From Treponema saccharophilum DSM 2985 (GTDB lineage: Bacteria; Spirochaetota; Spirochaetia; Treponematales; Treponemataceae): a DNA stretch of 64,000 nucleotides. Under the pieces are notes generated by a model. The model was given only the letters and a program-made list of their open reading frames with translations, did not search any database and was not told where the DNA came from. Of this stretch, positions 52,980-61,496 are shown in pieces. How positions within the stretch are numbered: position 1 is the stretch's first letter; each line of letters begins with the position of its first letter. Location of the stretch: the NCBI RefSeq assembly GCF_000255555.1, contig NZ_AGRW01000043.1:1-64000 (forward strand), given 5' to 3'. Position numbers and translations under genes: made by a program.

Positions 52980-55823
52980 ATGTTAGATAAAGTTTTGTCA
53001 GTCATATTCGGTTCGCAGAACGAACGCGATGTGAAGAAGTTGAAGCCAATCGTCGCCGCGGTGAACGCCAAGGAAGAATGGGCGAAATCGCTTGCCGACG
53101 ATGATTTCCCGAAACAGACCCAGATTTTCAAGGAGCGTCTCGCGAAGGGCGAGTCGCTGGACGATATTTTGCCGGAAGCCTTCGCCGTGGCGCGAGAGGC
53201 GGCGTTCAGGGTCAGGGGTGAGAGGGCATACGACGTCCAGGTGATGGGCTCCATCGTCCTCCATCAGGGCAAGATTACGGAGATGAAGACGGGCGAGGGA
53301 AAGACGCTCGTCGCCGTCGCTCCGTCGTACCTCAACGCGCTGACGGGAAAGGGCGTCCACGTCGTCACCGTCAACGACTACCTCGCCGAGCGCGACGCCG
53401 AGACGATGCGCCCAGTGTTCAGCTTCCTCGGCGTGACGGTCGGGAAAATACTCTCGAACATGGACAACGCCGTCCGCAAGATGAACTACAACTGCGACAT
53501 CACATACGGAACGAACAACGAGTTCGGGTTCGACTACCTCCGCGACAACATGGTCAACGACATGTCGATTAAAGTGCAGCGCGGGTTCAACTACTGCATC
53601 GTCGACGAAATCGACTCGATACTCATCGACGAGGCGAGGACGCCGCTCATCATCTCCGGCCAGGGCGACGACGACACGTTCAAGTTCTACGAGGTCGACA
53701 AGTACGTCGGGCTGTTCGAGGAGATGGAGAAGGACCCCAAGACGCAGGATTACCCCGACGAGGTGGAGATGCTTCCCGAGGAGCGCGCCGCGCTCAAGGG
53801 CGACTACAAAATCGACGAGAAGTCGAAGCGCGTGTCGTTCACAAACAAGGGAATGAACAAAATCGACGAAATCCTCCACGCGCACAACCTCATCGAGCCG
53901 AACACGACGGTCTTCGACGAGCAGAATTTCGAGTGGGTTCACTACTTCACGCAGGCAATCCGCGCGCACGTGCTCTACGAGAAGGACGTCGAGTACGTCG
54001 TCCGCGACGGCAAGGTCGAAATCGTCGACGAATTCACGGGGCGCATCCTTGAGGGGCGCCGGTATTCCGACGGCCTCCACCAGGCGATCGAGGCGAAGGA
54101 GCACGTCAGGATAGCGCAGCGGAACCGCACGATGGCGACCGTCACGTTCCAGAATTTCTTCCGCATGTACGACAAGCTCTCCGGCATGACGGGAACGGCG
54201 GCGACGGAGGCGGTCGAGTTCAGCAAAATCTACAAGCTCGACTGCGTCGTCATCCCGACGAACAAGCCCGTCGCGAGAATCGACGAGAACGACGAGGTCT
54301 ACCTCAACGAGAGCGACAAATGGAACGCCATCGCGAAGGAAATCGAGGAGGCGCACAAGAAGGGACAGCCCGTGCTCGTCGGAACGGTCTCCGTCGAGAA
54401 GTCGGAGCACCTGTCGAACCTCCTGACGCGGAAGGGAATCCCGCACGAGGTCCTCAACGCGAAGAACCACGCGCGCGAGGCGCTCATCATCGCGGAGGCG
54501 GGCGCGAAGGGAGCCGTCACCGTCGCGACGAACATGGCGGGACGCGGAACGGACATCAAGCTCGGCGGAAGCCCCGAGATGAGGGCGAGAAAGCGGTGCG
54601 GCACGGACGCGACGCCCGAGCAGTACGAGAGCGCGCTCAAAATCGAGAGGGAGAACTGGCAGAAGGACTACGAGGAGGTGAAGAACCTCGGCGGCCTGTA
54701 CGTCATCGGAAGCGAGCGGCACGAGTCGCGGCGCATCGACAACCAGCTGCGAGGGCGCTCGGGACGCCAGGGAGACCCGGGACGCTCGAAATTCTTCATC
54801 AGCATGGACGACGACCTCATGCGCCTCTTCGGCGGCGACCGCATGAAGAACATCATGACGAGAATCGGAATGCAGCCGGGCGAGCCGATTGACCACCCGT
54901 GGCTCAACAAGGGAATCGCGAACGCGCAGAAGAAGGTCGAGGAGCGCAACTTCGAGATACGAAAGAACCTCATCGACTACGACGACGTCCTCAACGAGCA
55001 GCGCGAGTTCATCTACCAGCAGCGCGACGAGATTCTCACCGACGAGGATTTGGCGGAGCGCATAACGGACACCGCGAAGGAATACGTCGCCTCATGGTTC
55101 GCCGAGTACGACAGGAGCCGCAAGGACAAGGACGCGCAGAAGCGGATACTCGACAACATCCGCGAGGCGTTCGGCTTCCAACTTCCGCCCGAGGAGCTCG
55201 ACGAGGAGAAGGTCAACACCATCATCCAGACGGAAATCAAGTCGCGAGAGCAGTCGTTCGACGCGCTCGCGAAGCTCCAGAGCGCGCTTGAGGACAGCGA
55301 CGAGGCGCCGTCGGGAAAGAGCGAGTTCAACAGGTTCATCCGTTACAAGTACCTCCGCGAAATCGACAGCACGTGGCTCGACCAGCTCGAATACCTCGAC
55401 GGGCTCCGCGAGGCGGTCCACCTCCGCTCGTACGGCTCGAAGAACCCGCTCACGGAATACAAAATCGACGGGTTCAACAAATTCGACGACGCTATCGAGA
55501 AAATCCGCCTGACCGTCGTGGGGAACATCCTCAAGACGAGGAGCCTCCAGGTTCAGCTCACGCCCGAGATGGTGATGAAGCTGCAGCAGAAGGGCCTCAT
55601 CCGCGAGATGTCGGCGCAGCATCAGGAAGCGCAGTCGATGAGCCAGCAGGCGCAGGCGGCGAGCAAGCTGATGGACAACGCCAAGCAGCAGGCGGCGCGG
55701 ACGATGGCGGGAGCCTCGACGGGACGCCCTGTGCAGGTTATCCGCCCCACCGACAAGATAGGCAGGAACGACCCCTGCCCCTGCGGCTCGGGAAAGAAAT
55801 TCAAGAACTGCCACGGTCGGTAG
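52980..55823 (+). CDS. secA: Preprotein translocase ATPase SecA
   Basis: A 947-residue SecA that drives protein export through Sec[20 protein letters not shown] begins the N terminus; Walker A is MKTGEGKTL near residue 103, the DEAD-like box is [16 protein letters not shown], and the preprotein cross-linking, helical wing and scaffold domains follow in order. The C terminus [15 protein letters not shown] is the zinc-binding SEC-C motif. ATGs at 52947, 52968 and 52980 are in frame; the last gives the usual N terminus. No good Shine-Dalgarno is seen. It is a single-gene unit ended by a terminator. Confidence 0.95.
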   Translation: MLDKVLSVIFGSQNERDVKKLKPIVAAVNAKEEWAKSLADDDFPKQTQIFKERLAKGESLDDILPEAFAVAREAAFRVRGERAYDVQVMGSIVLHQGKITEMKTGEGKTLVAVAPSYLNALTGKGVHVVTVNDYLAERDAETMRPVFSFLGVTVGKILSNMDNAVRKMNYNCDITYGTNNEFGFDYLRDNMVNDMSIKVQRGFNYCIVDEIDSILIDEARTPLIISGQGDDDTFKFYEVDKYVGLFEEMEKDPKTQDYPDEVEMLPEERAALKGDYKIDEKSKRVSFTNKGMNKIDEILHAHNLIEPNTTVFDEQNFEWVHYFTQAIRAHVLYEKDVEYVVRDGKVEIVDEFTGRILEGRRYSDGLHQAIEAKEHVRIAQRNRTMATVTFQNFFRMYDKLSGMTGTAATEAVEFSKIYKLDCVVIPTNKPVARIDENDEVYLNESDKWNAIAKEIEEAHKKGQPVLVGTVSVEKSEHLSNLLTRKGIPHEVLNAKNHAREALIIAEAGAKGAVTVATNMAGRGTDIKLGGSPEMRARKRCGTDATPEQYESALKIERENWQKDYEEVKNLGGLYVIGSERHESRRIDNQLRGRSGRQGDPGRSKFFISMDDDLMRLFGGDRMKNIMTRIGMQPGEPIDHPWLNKGIANAQKKVEERNFEIRKNLIDYDDVLNEQREFIYQQRDEILTDEDLAERITDTAKEYVASWFAEYDRSRKDKDAQKRILDNIREAFGFQLPPEELDEEKVNTIIQTEIKSREQSFDALAKLQSALEDSDEAPSGKSEFNRFIRYKYLREIDSTWLDQLEYLDGLREAVHLRSYGSKNPLTEYKIDGFNKFDDAIEKIRLTVVGNILKTRSLQVQLTPEMVMKLQQKGLIREMSAQHQEAQSMSQQAQAASKLMDNAKQQAARTMAGASTGRPVQVIRPTDKIGRNDPCPCGSGKKFKNCHGR

Positions 55824-55952
55824 GCTGGCGCCCGCTTTCCTTGAGTAGGGTCATCCGATTTCCGGAGCGGGCGCGGGAGGAACGGAGTTCCTCCCCTGCA
55901 AGGGTTTGCTTGCCTTGGGATTTGCGATGACCTGAAAAAGGGATTTTTGAAG

Positions 55953-55979
55953 GCACGGGTATTTTGCCCGTGCTTTTTT
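55953..55979 (+). terminator. Rho-independent terminator of secA
   Basis: GCACGGG and CCCGTGC pair around a 7-nt loop and are followed by six T residues. 55,824-55,952 shows only further weak hairpins. Confidence 0.88.
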
Positions 55980-56033
55980 GTTGCCCGCATTATTCATTGG
56001 CTTCCACCCGGTCATTCCGGACGGCTTTCGTAA

Positions 56034-56105
56034 CGCCACCACAATTTTTTCTGGTTAATCTGCTATATCAACGATGATACCGATGCCGTATCAACAGTGG
56101 TGGCG
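56034..56105. promoter_or_regulatory. Inverted repeat upstream of the restriction-modification gene
   Basis: CGCCACCAC and GTGGTGGCG are perfect 9-bp inverted copies around 54 nt, inside which TATCAAC occurs twice. It ends 35 bp before the restriction-modification ATG and could be a control site or an excision/insertion boundary. Confidence 0.45.
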
Positions 56106-56128
56106 GGGATTTTTTTTGAGGGGTCTGA

Positions 56129-56134
56129 TATGAT
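56129..56134 (+). promoter_or_regulatory. -10 box directly before the restriction-modification gene
   Basis: TATGAT (with TGA before it) ends six bases before the ATG at 56141; no Shine-Dalgarno lies between. Confidence 0.5.
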
Positions 56135-56140
56135 TGCATT

Positions 56141-58969
56141 ATGAAAACTGAAAGTGAGCAAAGAAAGGCTGCGGCGGAGTTCGCGGACTTTTGGAAAGAC
56201 AAGGGCGACGAAAAACAGGAGTCGCAGCGGTTTTGGATTGGACTTCTGGGCGATGTCTTCGGCATTGTAAGCCCTGCCAATTACATCGAGTTTGAAAAGC
56301 GCGTAAAATTGAGCCACACAAGCTACATCGACGCTTATATCGCAGACACAAAAGTTTTGATTGAGCAAAAAGGCGCAAAAATCGACTTGCACAAATCATA
56401 TGAGCAGTCAGACGGCGCAGTTCTTACCCCGTTCGAGCAGGCAAAGCGATACGTTAGCGAAATGAAGGCGAGCGAAAAGCCGAGATGGATTGTTGTCTGC
56501 AATTTTGCCGAATTTCTGGTTTACGACCTTGAAACGCCTGAAGCAGAGGCAGAGCAGATTTTCCTGAAAGACTTGGGCAAAGAATATTATCGATTGCAGT
56601 TTTTGATTGACGAGAAGAACGAGAACATAAGGCGCGAAGAAGCGCTTTCGATTGAGGCGGGAAAACTCGTCGACAAGCTCTATTCTGCCATCTTGCCACA
56701 GTACAAAGAGCTAAACGAAAAAAGCCTTCGAAGCCTGAATATCCTCTGCGTCCGCATCGTCTTTTGCCTTTATGCCGAGGACGCTGGACTTTTCGCAACA
56801 CGGACAGCTTTCGAGGATTATCTCAAGAGCTTCAACCTGCCGAACGTGCGGAAGGGCTTGATTGAGCTCTTCAAGGCGCTCGACACAAAAGAAGCCGAGC
56901 GCGACCAATACGACGAAACACTAAAGCCGTTCCCTTACGTCAATGGCGGATTGTTCAAAGACGAGAACATCGAAATCCCAAACTTCACGAAAGAGATAAT
57001 AGACGTCATCGTGAAAGAGTGCGCGCCTTTCAACTGGAGCGAGATTTCCCCCACAATCTTCGGCGCAGTCTTTGAGTCCACTCTCAACCCCGAAACAAGG
57101 CGCAAGGGCGGAATGCACTACACAAGCATTCAAAACATTCACAAAGTCATCGACCCGCTGTTTTTGGACGACCTTGAAAAAGAGCTTGAAACAATTTGCG
57201 ACACAAAACAAGCAAAAGCCAAAACGGACAAACTGCTGAAATTTCAAGAAAAACTCGGCTCTTTGAAGTTCCTTGACCCCGCTTGCGGTTCGGGCAACTT
57301 CCTCACAGAAACATACCTTTCGCTCAGACGACTTGAAAACCGCGTCATCTCGATTCTGAACAATGGCGAAACAGTTCTTGGCTTTGACGAGTTCATAAAA
57401 GTGCACATCAACCAGTTTTTTGGCATCGAAATCAACGACTTTGCCGTAACCGTTGCCAAAACTGCGCTGTGGATTGCCGAAAGCCAGATGATTGCCGAAA
57501 CCGAAGCGATTTTGAGCCAGAACATCGACTTTTTGCCACTGACGACGAACGCGTTTATTGTGGAAGGCAACGCGCTCCGAACGGACTGGAAGACGCTGAA
57601 ACCGCAAGACGGCAACAACGACATCGGCGGACTGTTTGCGGGCTTCACTACGCAGGTGGACGGCACGGCGCACGAATATAATTACATCATGGGAAATCCG
57701 CCGTTTGTGGGAAAAAAAGAACAATCAAAAAATCAGAAAGAAGAACTTGTCGCTCTTTTCCCAAAAACTGTAAAGGGCGTTGGAAATCTTGATTATGTTA
57801 CGGGGTGGTATGCAAAGGCGATTGAACTGATTAAAAACACAAATACAAAATGTGCTTTCGTATCGACAAATTCAATCACACAAGGCGAACAAGTGCCAAC
57901 TTTGTGGAAATATCTTTCTGAGCAGGGTCTTGAAATAGATTATTCATGGCGTACTTTCCGCTGGGATTCAGAAAGCACAGAAAAGGCTCATGTTCATTGC
58001 GTAATAATCGGTTTTAGCCATAATTCTTCTTCTCCTAAAAAAGCCAAGATTATTTTTGACGAAGGTGGAAACAAAAATCTGGCAAATCATATAAACGGCT
58101 ACCTTATTGATGCAACTGATGTTTTCATTGAGAACAGGGCAAAAGCATTGTGTAATGTTCCAAAAATTGTTTACGGAAGTATGCCGATTGACGACAACCA
58201 CTTGATACTTTCAAAAGAAGAAGCTGATGCCGTCATTACTGAAAATCCAAGTAATGAAAAGTTCATTAGAAAATATGTTGGTGGTGATGAACTTCTGAAC
58301 AATGGTGAGCGGTTCTGTCTTTGGCTAAAAGATGCATCCGTCAAGGAACTTCGACAATCAAAGCTGATTTCTGCTCGTGTTCAGGAGACAAAAGATTTCC
58401 GAAGCAAGTCATCTCGCCCACAGACATTGAAACTTGCCGACACGCCATGGCTTTTTGGTGAAATCCGGCAGCCTGAAAGTCCAATGCTAGCAATTCCAAA
58501 AGTTTCTTCAGAACGCAGAGAGTATATTCCTATTGCTTTTGTCTCACCTGAAATAATATTAAATGGAAGCACTCTTATTGTTCCTGATGCCACCCTTTAT
58601 GAATTCGGGGTTCTTATGAGTAATGTGCACAACGACTGGATGCGTGTAGTCGCAGGGAGATTGGAAACTCGTTATCAGTATTCTGGCAATATCGTTTACA
58701 ATAACTTTCCATGGTGCAATCCGACAGACGAGCAAAGATTTGCAATCGAAAAATCAGCGCAGGCAATTCTGGATGCAAGAGCAAATCATTTCTCAGATAC
58801 ACTTGCAGATTTGTATGATGAGACTTTCATGCCCGCCGACTTACGCAAAGCCCACCGCGAGAACGACAAGGCGGTCATGGCGGCATATGGCTTCAAAAAT
58901 GACATGACGGAAGCGGACATTGTGGGCGAACTTTTCAAGATGTACGAGGATTTGACGAAAGCACAGTAG
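56141..58969 (+). CDS. MmeI-like type IIL/IIG restriction-modification enzyme
   Basis: A 942-residue single-chain DNA methyltransferase and endonuclease. Near the N terminus D64, E75 and K77 (IDAYIADTKVLIEQK) form a D-x10-E-x-K nuclease site like that of MmeI. The adenine methyltransferase follows: motif I DPACGSGNF near residue 379, GIEINDFAVTVAKTALW, and motif IV NPPF near residue 520. The C-terminal third carries the target-recognition region and the closing helical domain (ADLRKAHRENDKAVM). Such enzymes methylate one strand and cut at a distance; the recognition sequence is unknown. Composition shifts from GC-rich (5' end) to AT-rich (57.7-58.8 kb), suggesting exchange of the recognition part. 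The gene's last bases hold a promoter for a small RNA. Confidence 0.92.
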   Translation: MKTESEQRKAAAEFADFWKDKGDEKQESQRFWIGLLGDVFGIVSPANYIEFEKRVKLSHTSYIDAYIADTKVLIEQKGAKIDLHKSYEQSDGAVLTPFEQAKRYVSEMKASEKPRWIVVCNFAEFLVYDLETPEAEAEQIFLKDLGKEYYRLQFLIDEKNENIRREEALSIEAGKLVDKLYSAILPQYKELNEKSLRSLNILCVRIVFCLYAEDAGLFATRTAFEDYLKSFNLPNVRKGLIELFKALDTKEAERDQYDETLKPFPYVNGGLFKDENIEIPNFTKEIIDVIVKECAPFNWSEISPTIFGAVFESTLNPETRRKGGMHYTSIQNIHKVIDPLFLDDLEKELETICDTKQAKAKTDKLLKFQEKLGSLKFLDPACGSGNFLTETYLSLRRLENRVISILNNGETVLGFDEFIKVHINQFFGIEINDFAVTVAKTALWIAESQMIAETEAILSQNIDFLPLTTNAFIVEGNALRTDWKTLKPQDGNNDIGGLFAGFTTQVDGTAHEYNYIMGNPPFVGKKEQSKNQKEELVALFPKTVKGVGNLDYVTGWYAKAIELIKNTNTKCAFVSTNSITQGEQVPTLWKYLSEQGLEIDYSWRTFRWDSESTEKAHVHCVIIGFSHNSSSPKKAKIIFDEGGNKNLANHINGYLIDATDVFIENRAKALCNVPKIVYGSMPIDDNHLILSKEEADAVITENPSNEKFIRKYVGGDELLNNGERFCLWLKDASVKELRQSKLISARVQETKDFRSKSSRPQTLKLADTPWLFGEIRQPESPMLAIPKVSSERREYIPIAFVSPEIILNGSTLIVPDATLYEFGVLMSNVHNDWMRVVAGRLETRYQYSGNIVYNNFPWCNPTDEQRFAIEKSAQAILDARANHFSDTLADLYDETFMPADLRKAHRENDKAVMAAYGFKNDMTEADIVGELFKMYEDLTKAQ

Positions 58970-58980
58970 CCTTGTATAGC
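58952..58980 (+). promoter_or_regulatory. Promoter of the orphan small RNA
   Basis: TTGACG, exactly 17 bp, then TATAGC. The -35 box lies inside the last codons of the restriction-modification gene. Confidence 0.7.
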
Positions 58981-58986
58981 AAAGTT

Positions 58987-59077
58987 CTGCGGGGACGCTT
59001 GCAAATAAGCGACCGCCTCCGCAGAACTTTGCAAAAAGCCCGCCGAAAGTCTGGTTCACTTACGGCGGGCTTTTTTT
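58987..59077 (+). ncRNA. Orphan small RNA of the antitoxin family
   Basis: The predicted RNA of about 90 nt contains CGGGGACGC, AAGCGACCGCCTCCG and a final GCCCGCC/GGCGGGC terminator with T7, matching the three antisense RNAs at 60.7-61.5 kb. Here CAAAGTTCTGCGG pairs perfectly with CCGCAGAACTTTG, giving a longer stem than in the array. No toxin gene is next to it; the Fic gene lies downstream on the other strand and shares the terminator. It may control toxins elsewhere or be a relic. Confidence 0.65.
59033..59077. terminator. Bidirectional terminator between small RNA and fic-family gene
   Basis: GCCCGCC and GGCGGGC pair with T-runs on both strands, ending the small RNA (+) and the Fic gene (-). 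Confidence 0.9.
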
Positions 59078-60124
59078 CTAATTTCTGCATACATAGTAGG
59101 TAGCTCGCCCGCTGCCTTTTTTTTCAATCATGCCCCTATCGCACAGTTCCTTGATGGCTTTTTCAATAGTCTGTCGGGCGAAAGCCGGGCACTCTTCCTG
59201 GATGTCGCTTTTTGTAAATTTACCCAATCTTTTTCTGATGACATTTTCCACAGCCTCTGCCGCAGAAACAGTATCATCAATCAGGTTAAGACGCTCCTCA
59301 AATTCCCTGTATGCGGCAAGAATTATTCCCAAAAGATATTTTACAAAAGGCGTGTTGTCATTCGTGCCGTCGTTCCAGTTTTCAGAAGAAGCTTCCAGAA
59401 CATCATAATAAGTGTCCTTTGTTTTTTCGATTTTCTTTTCAAGGCTTATATATTTCCCTACTACAAAACCAGAACGGTAAAGAAGAAGCGTCGTCAGAAG
59501 CCTGGACATTCTTCCGTTACCATCATTAAAAGGGTGTATGCACAGAAAATCCTTGATGAAATTTGCAATCAAAAGAAGCGGTTCAATTTCGCCCATGTCC
59601 ATCGCATGATTGAATGTCTCGCAAAGATTTTGAACGGCTTGAGGCGTTTCGATTGGTGAAAGCGGCGTAAAGAGAGTCCGGCTGCTTCCGTCCGGCAGGC
59701 TGGCAACAATGTAGTTTTGAACATTCTTGAATTTTCCTCCAAAATCAGGGCTTGCATATTGATACAAATGCTTATGAAGCTGAAGGATATAATTTGAAGT
59801 AAGGGGAATATATTCAAAATTTTCATGGATGATGTTCAGAACATCGCGATAACCCATGATTTCTTTTTCGTCACGATTCCGAGGGGCAGTTTTGTCGGCA
59901 ACAAGCTGCTTGATTCGTGAGTCTGTAGTTACAATTCCTTCGATTTTATTTGAGCTTTCCGTACTCTGGATTTTTGCTATTTCTACGAGCTTATCAAGTT
60001 TGTCTTTCTTCTGATGAACATAAAGTTCCTGACGGCCTTTGTATTCCCGGATTTTTGAAACGAACCCCAGAATTTCGGTATCAATCGTACAGTTTTGAAG
60101 TTTTGAATAATCAAACGACCTCAT
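59078..60124 (-). CDS. Fic-family AMP-transferase with N-terminal autoinhibition motif
   Basis: A 348-residue Fic protein. The catalytic loop HPFNDGNGRMSR near residue 197 is complete (His, Asp and Arg present), so nucleotide transfer, usually AMP, onto a protein hydroxyl is expected. S58-N-K-I-E62-G63 near the N terminus fits the [S/T]-x-x-x-E-[G/N] inhibitory helix of class II Fic proteins, so it regulates itself without a separate antitoxin. The C-terminal 60 residues form a winged helix (FTKSDIQEECPAF, KAIKELCDRGMIEKKG) that may bind DNA. The ATG has AGGAGA upstream, one of four copies of that motif in the leader, which suggests autoregulation. Confidence 0.93.
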   Translation of the reverse strand: MRSFDYSKLQNCTIDTEILGFVSKIREYKGRQELYVHQKKDKLDKLVEIAKIQSTESSNKIEGIVTTDSRIKQLVADKTAPRNRDEKEIMGYRDVLNIIHENFEYIPLTSNYILQLHKHLYQYASPDFGGKFKNVQNYIVASLPDGSSRTLFTPLSPIETPQAVQNLCETFNHAMDMGEIEPLLLIANFIKDFLCIHPFNDGNGRMSRLLTTLLLYRSGFVVGKYISLEKKIEKTKDTYYDVLEASSENWNDGTNDNTPFVKYLLGIILAAYREFEERLNLIDDTVSAAEAVENVIRKRLGKFTKSDIQEECPAFARQTIEKAIKELCDRGMIEKKGSGRATYYVCRN

Positions 60125-60129
60125 CGCTT

Positions 60130-60198
60130 TCTCCTACTGAATCAGGCTATCTCCTATTTTAGTATGAAGAATAGGAGAAAACAAGGAGCAATAGGAGA
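60130..60198 (-). promoter_or_regulatory. Repeated AATAGGAGA motifs in the Fic leader
   Basis: TCTCCTATT (60,150-60,158) and AATAGGAGA (60,170-60,178) are perfect inverted copies; a third AATAGGAGA lies at 60,190-60,198 and a TCTCCTA at 60,130-60,136 is the ribosome-binding site itself. The spacing suits an operator for the Fic winged helix or another regulator. Confidence 0.5.
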
Positions 60199-60200
60199 AA

Positions 60201-60231
60201 AAAATCACACGGAGCGAATCCATGTGATTTT
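60201..60231. terminator. Terminator-like hairpin
   Basis: AAAATCACA and TGTGATTTT are perfect 9-bp inverted copies around 13 nt. 60,232-60,369 beyond it shows no gene. Confidence 0.4.
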
Positions 60232-60369
60232 CATAAAGCCGACGGGCTAGGGATTGCAGGGGCGGCGAAGCCGTTGCGCAGGAAGCAAGCGGCCGAAGCA
60301 ATGTAGCGGCAGCGGACCACCCGCAAAAGTTCCTGTTGGTTGCGCCGTTTTTTATTGTCGGAAAAATCA

Positions 60370-60492
60370 GCCGACAAAGCCCACCGCGAGAACGACAAGG
60401 CAGTGATGAAGGCGTACGGATTTAAGGCGGATAGGACAGAAGCCGAGATTGTCTCGGAGCTGTTCAAGATGTATGAAAAGTTAACGAAATAG
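60370..60492 (+). pseudogene. C-terminal fragment of a second MmeI-like gene
   Basis: The frame reads ADKAHRENDKAVMKAYGFKA and then TEAEIVSELFKMYEKLTK and TAG, closely matching the end of the complete restriction-modification protein (RKAHRENDKAVMAAYGFKND, IVGELFKMYEDLTKAQ). Homology begins abruptly; nothing upstream resembles the remaining protein. A decayed promoter-like TTAACG sits where the intact gene carries the small-RNA promoter. Confidence 0.88.
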
Positions 60493-60513
60493 GAGGATTT
60501 TAGAGAAAATAAC

Positions 60514-60578
60514 AAGCCCTAAGCTATCTTGCAATCCAAGGCAAGTCAACCGCGATTTAGCGGAGCTTAGGGCTTTTT
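60514..60578 (+). terminator. Strong hairpin with T run, possible decayed small RNA
   Basis: AAGCCCTAAGCT and AGCTTAGGGCTT form a perfect 12-bp stem around a 38-nt loop, followed by T5. It is followed by ATGCTTCCAACCTA, the junction found after the antisense terminators in the array, so it may be a worn-down cassette. Confidence 0.65.
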
Positions 60579-60649
60579 GTATGCTTCCAACCTAATCCGT
60601 CCACGGAGAGAGGTTTAAACAGCCCTACTATCGAGTTTTTCGCCGAACG

Positions 60650-60678
60650 TTGACGAAGCGGGGCTTCTCGCGTAATAT
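60650..60678 (+). promoter_or_regulatory. Antisense RNA promoter, cassette 1
   Basis: TTGACG, 17 bp, TAATAT. Confidence 0.85.
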
Positions 60679-60684
60679 ACAACA

Positions 60685-60774
60685 CAAACGGGGACGCCCG
60701 CGAAATGAGCGACCGCCTCCGTAGCAAGATTATCAAACCCGCCTAGAGTTGGTAGCTACGAGGCGGGCTTTTTT
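60685..60774 (+). ncRNA. Antisense RNA (antitoxin candidate), cassette 1
   Basis: A predicted RNA of about 90 nt beginning seven bases after TAATAT and ending at a CCCGCC/GGCGGG hairpin with T6. The body contains ACGGGGACGCCCGCG and GAGCGACCGCCTCCG. It faces the 26-codon toxin gene tail to tail; a toxin transcript running past its stop would overlap it. No ribosome-binding site and start occur together in it, so it is not read as protein. Confidence 0.75.
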
Positions 60775-60785
60775 ATGCTTCCAAC

Positions 60786-60866
60786 CTATTTGAGCAGGAA
60801 AGAGAGCACCTGTATTATCAGACTGAGTATCATGATGACAAGCACCACGATGTCGTAAATCTTCAT
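60786..60866 (-). CDS. Hydrophobic 26-residue peptide, type I toxin candidate, cassette 1
   Basis: The peptide starts MKIYDIVVLVIMILSL and ends VLSFLLK: a short polar start with the aromatic-acidic pair Tyr-Asp, one membrane-spanning helix, and a Lys at the end. This is the form of holin-like toxins such as TxpA, BsrG and Fst, which damage the membrane. AGGAGG lies eight bases before the ATG. Its promoter is TTGCCG-N17-TATTCT (60,941-60,969), giving a leader of about 68 nt in which GCCTCC can pair with the ribosome-binding GGAGGC. An overlapping longer frame in another phase lacks these signals and is not conserved in the middle cassette. Confidence 0.8.
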   Translation of the reverse strand: MKIYDIVVLVIMILSLIIQVLSFLLK

Positions 60867-60873
60867 ACAGACA

Positions 60874-60902
60874 GCCTCCTTCATCCATGAGAATTCGGAG
60901 GC
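60874..60902 (-). promoter_or_regulatory. Ribosome-binding site sequestered in a hairpin, cassette 1
   Basis: GCCTCC and GGAGGC pair around a 17-nt loop in the toxin leader, masking the Shine-Dalgarno. Confidence 0.65.
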
Positions 60903-60940
60903 AAGCCGCCGCACATCGCAAAGCGTCCCCTTATGAAAGC

Positions 60941-60969
60941 AGAATACACAAAACGGGAATTACCGGCAA
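60941..60969 (-). promoter_or_regulatory. Toxin promoter, cassette 1
   Basis: TTGCCG, 17 bp, TATTCT with TG three bases before the -10. Confidence 0.75.
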
Positions 60970-61002
60970 GGCTATCCCCGCGGAAAGCCGAACCGCCAAA
61001 CG

Positions 61003-61031
61003 TTGACGAAGCGGGGCTTCTCGCGTAATAT
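61003..61031 (+). promoter_or_regulatory. Antisense RNA promoter, cassette 2
   Basis: TTGACG, 17 bp, TAATAT, identical to cassettes 1 and 3. Confidence 0.85.
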
Positions 61032-61037
61032 ACAACG

Positions 61038-61131
61038 CAAACGGGGACGCCCGCGAAATGAGCGACCAGCCTCCGTAGCTATTGGTATAAAACCCGCCCA
61101 CGAAAGTTGTCAGCTTGGGGCGGGCTTTTTT
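61038..61131 (+). ncRNA. Antisense RNA (antitoxin candidate), cassette 2
   Basis: About 94 nt, ending at CCCGCCC/GGGCGGG with T6. The 5' half equals that of cassette 1 apart from CAGCC for CGCC; the stretch before the terminator and the loop differ, which could give each RNA its own target. Confidence 0.75.
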
Positions 61132-61143
61132 ATGCTCTTTCCC

Positions 61144-61224
61144 TTATTTCTTCAGGAAGGTGAGCACCTGTATAACTAAACCTGCAATTGCGATGATGAG
61201 CATCACAATCTCGTAAGTCGTCAC
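61144..61224 (-). CDS. Hydrophobic 26-residue peptide, type I toxin candidate, cassette 2
   Basis: The peptide begins (GTG)TTYEIVMLIIAIAGL and ends VLTFLKK. It has the same length, layout and position as in cassette 1 but a diverged sequence; T-T-Y-E is very close to the start of Firmicute holin-like toxins. The GTG start has GGAGG six bases upstream and the leader keeps the GCCTCC/GGAGGC pairing although the loop changed. The promoter is TTGCCG-N17-TATTCT (61,297-61,325). Conservation of length and hydrophobicity despite changed codons is the best evidence that the peptide is real. Confidence 0.8.
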   Translation of the reverse strand: MTTYEIVMLIIAIAGLVIQVLTFLKK

Positions 61225-61229
61225 AGTGC

Positions 61230-61258
61230 GCCTCCTTCATTCGTGAGGATTCGGAGGC
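61230..61258 (-). promoter_or_regulatory. Ribosome-binding site sequestered in a hairpin, cassette 2
   Basis: GCCTCC pairs with GGAGGC as in cassette 1; the loop sequence differs, so the pairing is kept while the loop is free to change. Confidence 0.65.
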
Positions 61259-61296
61259 AAGCCGCCGCACATCGCAAAGCGTCCCCTTATGAAAGC

Positions 61297-61325
61297 AGAA
61301 TACACAAAACGGGAATTACCGGCAA
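61297..61325 (-). promoter_or_regulatory. Toxin promoter, cassette 2
   Basis: TTGCCG, 17 bp, TATTCT. Confidence 0.75.
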
Positions 61326-61359
61326 GGCAGTCCCCAGCGGAAAGGCGAATCGCAAAACG

Positions 61360-61388
61360 TTGACGAAGCGGGGCTTCTCGCGTAATAT
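61360..61388 (+). promoter_or_regulatory. Antisense RNA promoter, cassette 3
   Basis: TTGACG, 17 bp, TAATAT. Confidence 0.85.
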
Positions 61389-61394
61389 ACAACG

Positions 61395-61485
61395 CAAACG
61401 GGGACGCCCGCGAAATGAGCGACCAGCCTCCGTTGAACTTATGTTACAAGCCCGCCGAAGTAGTCAGCTTGGGGCGGGCTTTTTT
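61395..61485 (+). ncRNA. Antisense RNA (antitoxin candidate), cassette 3
   Basis: About 91 nt, ending at GCCCGCC and GGCGGGC with T6. The 5' half follows cassette 2 and the segment before the terminator is distinct from both other copies. Confidence 0.75.
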
Positions 61486-61496
61486 ATGCTTCCAAC

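Noticed and set aside
52998-54896. A 632-codon open frame antisense to secA, and many similar long frames opposite other genes
   Set aside because: GC-rich codons leave the opposite strand open by chance. The products are Arg/Ala/Val-rich or simple, have no motifs, and overlap clear genes completely.
55824-55952. Extra gene between secA and its terminator
   Set aside because: Only short frames without starts or ribosome-binding sites are present.
60733-60921. 62-codon frame across cassette 1 (and a similar one at 61,444-61,659)
   Set aside because: It is in a different phase from the 26-codon peptide, has no ribosome-binding site, and is not preserved in the middle cassette.
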